64,000 nucleotides of DNA, from contig LDXR01000006.1 of NCBI GenBank assembly GCA_001443495.1, forward strand, positions 75,059 through 139,058. The letters are read 5' to 3'. The notes under the pieces are model-generated. The model searched no databases, was not told the DNA's origin, and saw only the letters and a program-made list of their open reading frames with translations. This stretch comes from a candidate division NC10 bacterium CSP1-5 (GTDB taxonomy: Bacteria; Methylomirabilota; Methylomirabilia; Methylomirabilales; CSP1-5). Shown piece after piece: positions 58,481 to 64,000 of this stretch. Each line of letters starts with the position of its first letter. Within the stretch, counting starts at the first letter, position 1. The translations under genes and the position numbers were made by a program.

Positions 58481-58899
58481 GGCTGGAGTGGGCCGGGTGG
58501 TCGCTCCGATCGCAAGACCGGGGAGGAAAGTCCGGACTCCACAGGGCAGGGTGGTGGGTAACGCCCACCGGGGGCAACCCCAGGGAAAGTGCCACAGAAA
58601 AGATACCGCCACGTCGGCAGCCCTTGCTCTCTTTCTTGTTGAGGGCTGCCCGCGGGGTAAGGGTGAAATGGTGCGGTAAGAGCGCACCAGCAGCCCGGCG
58701 ACGGGCTGGCTTGGCAAACCCCACCCGGAGCAAGGCCAAATAGGAGGGCGATCCCCTGCTGCAGAGCGGGGGAGAAGGGTGGCCCGCCCGGAGCCCTCGG
58801 GTAGGCCGCTAGAGTCCTGCAGCAATGCGGGACCCAGAGGAATGACCATCCTTCGCCGCGAGGCGAAGACAGAATCCGGCTTACAGGCCCACTCCAGCC
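58481..58899 (+). ncRNA. rnpB: RNase P RNA component, bacterial class A
   Basis: Ribozyme that removes 5' leaders from precursor tRNA. The outer stem P1 is formed by GGCTGGAGTGGGCC at 58481 and GGCCCACTCCAGCC at 58886-58899. The universally conserved core GAGGAAAGTCCGG (about 58521) and the closing GACAGAATCCGGCTTA (about 58868) are present, with AAGGGTGAAATGGTGCGGTAAGAGCGCACC-type P10/P11 elements between them (about 58660-58690). A T-run (58900-58905) follows for termination. About 419 nt is within the normal range. Confidence 0.96.
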
Positions 58900-58939
58900 T
58901 TTTTCTCTTTCCTGGATCACCCCTTCGTGGGACAGAGGT

Positions 58940-59815
58940 ATGTCCAGAGCGAAGAAATTGAGAGAGCTATTTACCCGGCCCGGCCTCGTCCGGATGGTCG
59001 GGGCCCATAACGGCCTGGGCGCGAAGCTCGTCGAGCGGGCCGGATTTGAGGGGGTCTGGTCGAGCAGCCTGGAGGTCTCCGCGTCCCACGGCATCCCGGA
59101 CGCCAGCCTCCTCTCCATGAGTCAGTACCTGGAGGCGGCTCGAAGCATGGTCGAGGTGACCTCGATTCCCGTGGTCGTCGATGGGGATACAGGCTACGGC
59201 AACGCGAACAACGTCTTCTACACGGTCGAGCGGTTTGAGGAGGCGGGTGTCGCTGGCATCACCTTCGAGGATAAGAAGTTCCCCAAGGATAACAGCCTCC
59301 TGCCCGGGGGCCGTCAGGCCCTCGCCGGGGTCGAGGAGTTCGCGGGCAAGATTGAAGCGGCCAAGGCCGCGCGGCGGTCCCCAGATTTCGTGATCATCGC
59401 CCGGGTCGAGGCGCTGATTGCCGGCTGGGGGCAGGAAGAGGCTCAGGGGCGGGCGAACCGCTATGTTGAGGCGGGCGCCGACGCCATCCTGATCCACTCC
59501 AAATCGCCAGACCCAAAGGAGATTATCGAGTTCGTGACCCGGTGGCAGGGCCGGGCGCCGCTGGTCCTGGTCCCGACGACCTATCCAAGCCTCACCGAGA
59601 AGCGGATTGCAGAGCTCGGCAAGGTGAAGATGGTCATCTACGCCAATCATGGTCTCCGCACCGCCATCCGTGCCATGGAAGAAGTCCTGGCCAAGATCCG
59701 CCAGGACGGGGGCATCCACGACCTCGATCACCTGCTGGTCCCAATGAAGCATGTCTTCGACCTGCAGGATGTCCCCAAAATGAAAGAGCGGGAGCAACGG
59801 TTCTTGCGAGATTGA
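58940..59815 (+). CDS. pepM: Phosphoenolpyruvate mutase (phosphonate biosynthesis)
   Basis: A 291-residue member of the isocitrate lyase/PEP mutase superfamily. It converts PEP to phosphonopyruvate, the entry step of nearly all C-P bond natural products. The diagnostic PepM signature EDK-x5-NS is present at residues 110-119 (EDKKFPKDNS), which separates it from lyases and hydrolases of the superfamily, and the metal site is DGDTGYG (81-87). ATG 58940 has AGAGG just upstream. It starts 40 bp after rnpB. Its expected partner decarboxylase is not adjacent, but a phosphonopyruvate-type decarboxylase pair lies at 17.3-19.3 kb. Confidence 0.92.
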   Translation: MSRAKKLRELFTRPGLVRMVGAHNGLGAKLVERAGFEGVWSSSLEVSASHGIPDASLLSMSQYLEAARSMVEVTSIPVVVDGDTGYGNANNVFYTVERFEEAGVAGITFEDKKFPKDNSLLPGGRQALAGVEEFAGKIEAAKAARRSPDFVIIARVEALIAGWGQEEAQGRANRYVEAGADAILIHSKSPDPKEIIEFVTRWQGRAPLVLVPTTYPSLTEKRIAELGKVKMVIYANHGLRTAIRAMEEVLAKIRQDGGIHDLDHLLVPMKHVFDLQDVPKMKEREQRFLRD

Positions 59816-59857
59816 CGGTCCGGAAAGGCCCCGATTCCTCCTCCCCACCCTCAAGCC

Positions 59858-59885
59858 TTGACAAATCCGCATTGTATGGTACAAA
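59858..59885 (+). promoter_or_regulatory. Predicted sigma-70 promoter for the SDR gene
   Basis: TTGACA (59858-59863), 16-bp spacer, TACAAA (59880-59885). The leader (about 120 nt) contains a small hairpin: ATGCATA at 59923-59929 with TATGCAT at 59949-59955. Confidence 0.5.
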
Positions 59886-60013
59886 GCGTCAATAAGCCTC
59901 GTCTGTAATTCTGGCCCTAGAAATGCATACTAAGGCTATGAGGGATGCTATGCATTGCCGCGTAGCGTAGTAAGCTTGTAAGCCACCCGTGCTGGGTGCG
60001 GGGAGGACGCGCG

Positions 60014-60775
60014 ATGAGGCTTAAAGGAAAGGTCGCGGTGATTACGGGGGGTGCTCGGGGAATCGGACGGGCGACGGCGCTCCGTTTCGCTGAGGAGGGT
60101 GCCCACATCGGCATCGTCGACCGGGACCGGGAGTCGGGCGAGGCCGCGGTCCGCGAGATCACCAGCCGAGTCACTGGGCCAGAGAACGGGTGGCGCACAC
60201 CCCTCTTTGTGCAGGCCGACGTCACCAAGCGCGATGAAGCGCAGCAGGCGGTCGCAAAGATTCATGAGCGGTTCAGGCGCATCGATGTCCTCCTCAACAA
60301 CGCCGGCATCGTCCTCGATGCGCAGCTGGCGAAGATGAGCGAAGAGCAGTTCGACGCCGTGGTCTCGGTCAATCTCAAAGGGACCTTCAATTGCACGCAG
60401 GCGGTAGCCCCGATCATGATCGCGCAGGGGAGCGGCCGGGTCATCAACGTCTCGTCGATCGTGGGGCTCTACGGCAACTTCGGTCAGACGAGCTACGCAG
60501 CCGCGAAGGCTGGTGTGATCGGCATGACCAAGGTCTGGGCCCGTGAACTCGGCCGCAAGGGCATCTGCGTCAATGCCGTCGCCCCCGGCTTCATCAGCAC
60601 CGATATGCTCAATGGCGTGCCCGAAAAAGTCCTGCATCAGCTCAATGGCAAGATTCCGCTGGGTCGGATGGGCCGGCCGGAAGAGCTCGCAGGGGTCTAC
60701 GTCTTTCTCGCCTCCAAAGACGCCGACTACATCAATGGGGCCGTCCTCACCGTCGATGGAGGGATGATCCTATAG
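60014..60775 (+). CDS. FabG-like short-chain dehydrogenase/reductase
   Basis: A 253-residue classical SDR. The cofactor loop is TGGARGIGRATA, then VLLNNAG, the catalytic Ser in NVSSIVG, and YAAAK; the C-terminus VDGGMIL is FabG-like. The Asp in GIVDRD at the end of the second strand favours NAD(H). ATG 60014 has GGGAGG. It has its own promoter-like sequence. It follows pepM by 200 bp, so reduction of a phosphonate intermediate such as phosphonoacetaldehyde is conceivable, but 3-ketoacyl reduction is the default family role. Confidence 0.86.
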   Translation: MRLKGKVAVITGGARGIGRATALRFAEEGAHIGIVDRDRESGEAAVREITSRVTGPENGWRTPLFVQADVTKRDEAQQAVAKIHERFRRIDVLLNNAGIVLDAQLAKMSEEQFDAVVSVNLKGTFNCTQAVAPIMIAQGSGRVINVSSIVGLYGNFGQTSYAAAKAGVIGMTKVWARELGRKGICVNAVAPGFISTDMLNGVPEKVLHQLNGKIPLGRMGRPEELAGVYVFLASKDADYINGAVLTVDGGMIL

Positions 60776-60800
60776 GGGGGCCCCTAGGGGTGCAGGCGGC

Positions 60801-61496
60801 TCACGCGGGTGCAGTCTTGTGGTGGAGGAGGACGCGGGCATCCACTACGCTGAGACCCTCTTCGTAGACGATGATCGGATTCAGATCCATCTCGGCGATC
60901 TCCGGGTTCTCCACGGCCATCCGGGAGACTGTAAGGAGCAGATCGGCGAGGGCCTTCAGATCCGCGGGGCGTCCTCCCCGAACCCCCTGGAGCACCGGGG
61001 AGGCCTTGATCTCCCGGATCATGGCAGCCGCATCCAGTTCGGTCAAGGGGATAAGTCTGAAGCTGACGTCCCGATAGACCTCGACGAAGATCCCCCCCAA
61101 GCCGAACATCACCACCGGTCCGAACTGGGCGTCCTGGGTGAGACCGGCGATCACCTCGATGCCGGGTGGCGCCATGCGCGAGATGAGGACCCCCCGAAGG
61201 GCCGCCCGGGCTTGCCGGGAGCGCTCCACGATCTGGCGGTACGCGGCCCTGACTGCGGCTGCATCGTTGAGGTTCAGCAGGACCCCCCCGAGTTCGGTCT
61301 TGTGCAGGACATCCGGCGAGACGATCTTGGCCACGACCGGATAGCCGAGTTCGGCCGATGCGACCTCTGCCTGCTCGGCCGAGTTGACGACCCGGTGGCG
61401 GGGGACCGACACGCCGTACGCCTCGAGCAGCTCGTACGCCTCCGGCTCGACGAGATTTCGCCCTTCCTGGATCGCTTTGCCGATGGCAATCGTCAT
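60801..61496 (-). CDS. ADP-forming acyl-CoA synthetase, beta subunit (ATP-grasp)
   Basis: A 231-residue ATP-grasp subunit of an acetyl-CoA/acyl-CoA synthetase (NDP-forming), which links acyl-CoA hydrolysis to ATP synthesis. It has VVAKIVSPDVLHKTELGGV with the phospho-carrying His, and VMFGLGGIFVEVYRDV and MDLNPIIV of the grasp fold. It follows the alpha subunit gene by 9 nt on the same strand. The order alpha-beta as separate genes is the archaeal type; many bacteria have a single fused chain. Confidence 0.88.
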   Translation of the reverse strand: MTIAIGKAIQEGRNLVEPEAYELLEAYGVSVPRHRVVNSAEQAEVASAELGYPVVAKIVSPDVLHKTELGGVLLNLNDAAAVRAAYRQIVERSRQARAALRGVLISRMAPPGIEVIAGLTQDAQFGPVVMFGLGGIFVEVYRDVSFRLIPLTELDAAAMIREIKASPVLQGVRGGRPADLKALADLLLTVSRMAVENPEIAEMDLNPIIVYEEGLSVVDARVLLHHKTAPA

Positions 61497-61505
61497 GCGG
61501 CCTTC

Positions 61506-62840
61506 CTATCGCAGCAGTTCGCTGAGCGCCCGGATGCCCCGTTCAGGCGTGGGGAAAACCGGGATCCCCTTCCGGTGAAAGAGGAGTCGCTCGTGCCGCT
61601 CGACCTCTGCCCCCCCCAGGTAGATCACGAGCTGCAGAGGATCCGTCCCGACCACCGCTGAGGCGCCGGGGATCGGATCGCCGAAGATCAGGCCGACGAT
61701 GTCAAAGTGGGGGCCGGCCGCCTCGACGACCTGCCGATACATCTCGGCGTTGGCGTCACCGGTGAGATCGAGGGGGTTCGCCACGATGCAGTGCTTTGGC
61801 AGGACTGCCCGGAGCTTTCGCGCCATTTCCTCGGGAAGGGGGGCGACGTCCAGCCCTGTGTTCTCTGCCATGTCGGTGGCCAGGATGCCGGAGCCACCCG
61901 AACTGGTCACGATGAGGAGGCGGCGGCCCTTGGGGCGGGGGAGGTAGGCGAGCGCCTTGCTGAAGTCGTACAGCTCCTCCAGGTCGTCTGCCCGATGAAT
62001 CCCGAGCTGACGGAAGACCCCCTCGTACACCTCATCCCGGCCGGCCAGGGACCGGGTGTGCGATTCGGCAGCCTTGCGCCCCTTGGGGGTCCGCCCCGCC
62101 TTCAGGATCACGAGGGGTTTGCGACATTGTCGGACGGCCTGGAGGAACTTGGGGGCGGCCTTGACCCCCTCCATGTAGATGGCGATGGTCCTCGTATGAG
62201 GGTCCTGGGCAAAGTAATGGATGAGATCGGCCTCGTCCACGTCCGCCCTGTTACCCAGACTCACGAAGGTGGAGACGCCCAGCTCTTCCTGAGAGGCCCA
62301 GTCCATCAGGGCGGCGCCCACGGTCCCGCTCTGGGAGACGATGGCCACCCCGCCTCGCCGCGTGAGGAGCGGCCACGAGGCGCAGAGAGGATGGTGGGGG
62401 TTGTTGACCCCCTGGCAGTTCGGGCCGATGACGGCTACGTTCGACTCCCGGGCCGCCTCGACCAGTTGATTTTGCAGGACCTCGCCCTCGGGCCCGGTCT
62501 CGCTGAAGCCCCCGCTGATCACGATGGCCCCTTTGACCCCTCGCTTGCCGCACTGCCGGATGGTGTCGGCCACGAACGGTGCAGGGATAATAATGGTGGC
62601 CAGATCGACCTGATCGGGAATGGCGTCGATGGACGGGTAACACCGGCGGCCGAGGATCTCGGTCGCCTTGGGATTGATGGGGTGCACCGTGCCGGGAAAG
62701 CCGGCGTCGAGGATGTTCTTGAAGATCTGGTAGCCGAGTTTCTCGGGCGCGGTGGATGCCCCGATCACGGCCACGCTCTGGGGGCAGAAGAGGGCCTGCA
62801 GGGACTCTCGAGACTTGAAGGAAAGGGATCCGGCGGGCAT
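61506..62840 (-). CDS. ADP-forming acyl-CoA synthetase, alpha subunit
   Basis: A 444-residue subunit with a CoA-binding Rossmann domain (VAVIGASTAPEKLGYQIF), a succinyl-CoA-ligase-like first domain (GPNCQGVNNP, SQSGTVGAALMDWA) and the catalytic His in SHTRSLAG. The acyl group (acetate, propionate, aryl) cannot be told. ATG 62840 gives the usual start. Co-expression with the beta subunit is clear from the 9-nt gap. Confidence 0.88.
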   Translation of the reverse strand: MPAGSLSFKSRESLQALFCPQSVAVIGASTAPEKLGYQIFKNILDAGFPGTVHPINPKATEILGRRCYPSIDAIPDQVDLATIIIPAPFVADTIRQCGKRGVKGAIVISGGFSETGPEGEVLQNQLVEAARESNVAVIGPNCQGVNNPHHPLCASWPLLTRRGGVAIVSQSGTVGAALMDWASQEELGVSTFVSLGNRADVDEADLIHYFAQDPHTRTIAIYMEGVKAAPKFLQAVRQCRKPLVILKAGRTPKGRKAAESHTRSLAGRDEVYEGVFRQLGIHRADDLEELYDFSKALAYLPRPKGRRLLIVTSSGGSGILATDMAENTGLDVAPLPEEMARKLRAVLPKHCIVANPLDLTGDANAEMYRQVVEAAGPHFDIVGLIFGDPIPGASAVVGTDPLQLVIYLGGAEVERHERLLFHRKGIPVFPTPERGIRALSELLR

Positions 62841-63094
62841 GTCACCTCGTCACGGGGGTATCTGGTCTTGCCGACGCCGGGCGGTCGCGCCAGCACGTCA
62901 ATCTCACGACGCTTGCGAGCGGCCCAGAGTATCTACCATGGCCACGGGGAGGTGTCAAGGGATGAGCGGCGGGGGTGCAGGGGGGTGTTCCCTTGTGCGA
63001 CCGCGACACGTTGGGTTATGATGGCCCCGAGCCGGTGCCGAAGGGCTGAGCAGCGACGCAGAGGCCGGTGCGCGAGCGACAGGAGGTCGAAAGC

Positions 63095-64000
63095 GTGGAG
63101 CGCCTCACCAGCGCACAGGTGAATTACGAGGACCTCCTCGAGAGTCTGCAGGATGGGTTGGTGGTCGTGGACCGCGATCTCCGGGTCACCTTCCTCAATC
63201 CGGCCGGCGAAGAGCTGCTGGGAGTATCGGCCGCCACCGCTCACGGCAAGCCTCTGGCGAGCCTCTTGGGAACCACCTCTCCCCTCATCGCCCTCGTGGA
63301 TCGCGCGATGGAGACCGGACGGGCCCATGCCGAGCATGAGGCCAGCGTGCAGAATCCCCAGGGGAAGGTCTCGGTGAGCGCGATGGCCTCGCTCTTGTCC
63401 GACCACAGCGGAGAGGCCCGGGGGGGCGTCCTCCTCCTCCGAGATCTCACCCGGATTCGAGAACTCGAAGAGCAGGTGCGCCGGGCGGAGCGCCTGACGG
63501 CCGTGGGAACGCTGGTGGCGGGCATCGCGCATGAGGTGCGCAACCCGTTGATGGGGGTGCGGGGGGCCGCGCAGCTCCTCATGGCGGAGTCGACGTTCCC
63601 CCCTGCCCTGAAGGAATATTGCGACGTGGTCATCCGCGAGGTGGACCGGCTGAACGGGCTCGTCGAGGGGATGCTCGCCTTCGCCCAGCCGAGCCCTCCG
63701 CGTGTCGTGGAGTGCAACGCCAACCAGATCCTGGAAGAGATCCTCGCCCTGGAGGAGGCGGTCCTCCGCCGTCGGGGGGTCACGGTGGGGCGCATCTATG
63801 ACCCGCAGGTGCCGCCCGTCGCTGCCGATCCCGACCAGATCCGCCAGGTTTTCCTCAATCTGATTCGGAACGGAGCCGAGGCGATGGAGGGGGGAGGGGA
63901 ACTCACCCTGGAGACCGCGTATGAGCGTCGCTCACCTCGATGCTTCGGTCTCTCTGTGGCGGTGGTCAAGGTGATCGACCAGGGTGCGGGTCTCTCCCCG
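63095..64000 (+). CDS. NtrB-like PAS-domain histidine kinase (3' end outside window)
   Basis: The first 302 residues of a cytoplasmic two-component kinase. A PAS domain (residues ~12-115, LQDGLVVVDRDLRVTFLNPAGE), the dimerisation and phospho-acceptor box with His146 (AGIAHEVRNPLMGVRG), and the start of the ATPase domain (N box QVFLNLIRNGAEAM, then DQGAGL) follow the order seen in NtrB/GlnL. GTG 63095 has AGGAGG eight bases upstream; GTG 63068 is also in frame. The frame is open to the window edge. Two PII genes at 48 and 52.6 kb would be natural partners. Confidence 0.88.
   Translation, partial: MERLTSAQVNYEDLLESLQDGLVVVDRDLRVTFLNPAGEELLGVSAATAHGKPLASLLGTTSPLIALVDRAMETGRAHAEHEASVQNPQGKVSVSAMASLLSDHSGEARGGVLLLRDLTRIRELEEQVRRAERLTAVGTLVAGIAHEVRNPLMGVRGAAQLLMAESTFPPALKEYCDVVIREVDRLNGLVEGMLAFAQPSPPRVVECNANQILEEILALEEAVLRRRGVTVGRIYDPQVPPVAADPDQIRQVFLNLIRNGAEAMEGGGELTLETAYERRSPRCFGLSVAVVKVIDQGAGLSP

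Overview
The window is 64 kb of GC-rich, gene-dense DNA from a Gram-negative bacterium that makes hopanoids. A squalene-hopene cyclase, HpnA, HpnD, HpnG, HpnH, an HpnL-like protein and HpnN lie with an Mla-type lipid transport system, a ferritin, two PII proteins, a TtuA/TtuB tRNA-thiolation pair and a split ADP-forming acyl-CoA synthetase. This mix fits the NC10/Methylomirabilota-Rokubacteria part of the tree or a similar deep lineage. That placement is inference: no 16S rRNA gene is present, and no tRNA genes were seen. The only structural RNA is a complete class A RNase P RNA with a clear promoter.

Layout. (1) 0-3.4 kb: a peptide/nickel-type ABC importer (binding protein cut by the window edge, two permeases). 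(2) 3.4-11.4 kb: mixed genes: a stand-alone LigD-type phosphoesterase domain, a NarL-type regulator, a tandem PilZ protein, an AI-2E family permease, a small lipoprotein, an unusual aquaporin, DUF3047, ferritin and IspH. (3) 11.3-24.35 kb, minus strand: one tightly overlapped run of 14 genes for hopanoid synthesis and side-chain assembly. Between hpnG and the hpnL/hpnA pair it carries four genes that look like a phosphonate or phosphate head-group module: a LicC/PntC-like cytidylyltransferase, a CDP-alcohol phosphotransferase, and the two subunits of a phosphonopyruvate/sulfopyruvate-type decarboxylase, the alpha subunit fused to an unknown His-rich domain. (4) 24.6-34.9 kb, plus strand, divergent from region 3: MlaE-MlaF-MlaD, a TolC-like channel, MlaC, HpnN, a second MlaC, a PagL-like lipid A deacylase and squalene-hopene cyclase, which read as the export side of the hopanoid locus. 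(5) 35-48 kb: a salvage island for peptidoglycan and D-amino acids: M20 amidohydrolase, AnmK with a probable CTG start, a SIS protein, a nuclease, D-aminoacylase, gamma-glutamyl hydrolase, the two halves of D-glutamate cyclase (DUF1445 and DUF4392) on either side of a hydantoinase/oxoprolinase A-B pair. A promoter, a 22-codon leader and a terminator/antiterminator-like structure lie inside it. (6) 48-57 kb: PII, HAD, TPR, SDR, PilZ, a second PII, TrmI, PfkA, TtuA/TtuB, an HMA protein and small zinc-ribbon proteins. (7) 58.4-60.8 kb: rnpB followed 40 bases later by a phosphoenolpyruvate mutase with the diagnostic EDK-x5-NS motif, then an SDR. (8) 60.8-64 kb: acyl-CoA synthetase subunits and the start of an NtrB-like kinase.

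The most interesting reading joins regions 3 and 7. PEP mutase makes phosphonopyruvate, the TPP pair could decarboxylate it, the PntC-like enzyme could activate the product with CTP, and the CDP-alcohol transferase could attach it to a lipid. Because the last three steps are translationally coupled to hopanoid genes, a phosphono-hopanoid or phosphonolipid made with the hopanoid pathway is a testable proposal. It is inference and not proven by sequence.

Intergenic space is also structured. There is a 197-bp MITE-like element whose terminus supplies the stop codon of one gene and recurs as the stop of the next. There is also a family of degenerate 7-9 bp phrase repeats, often arranged as inverted arms.
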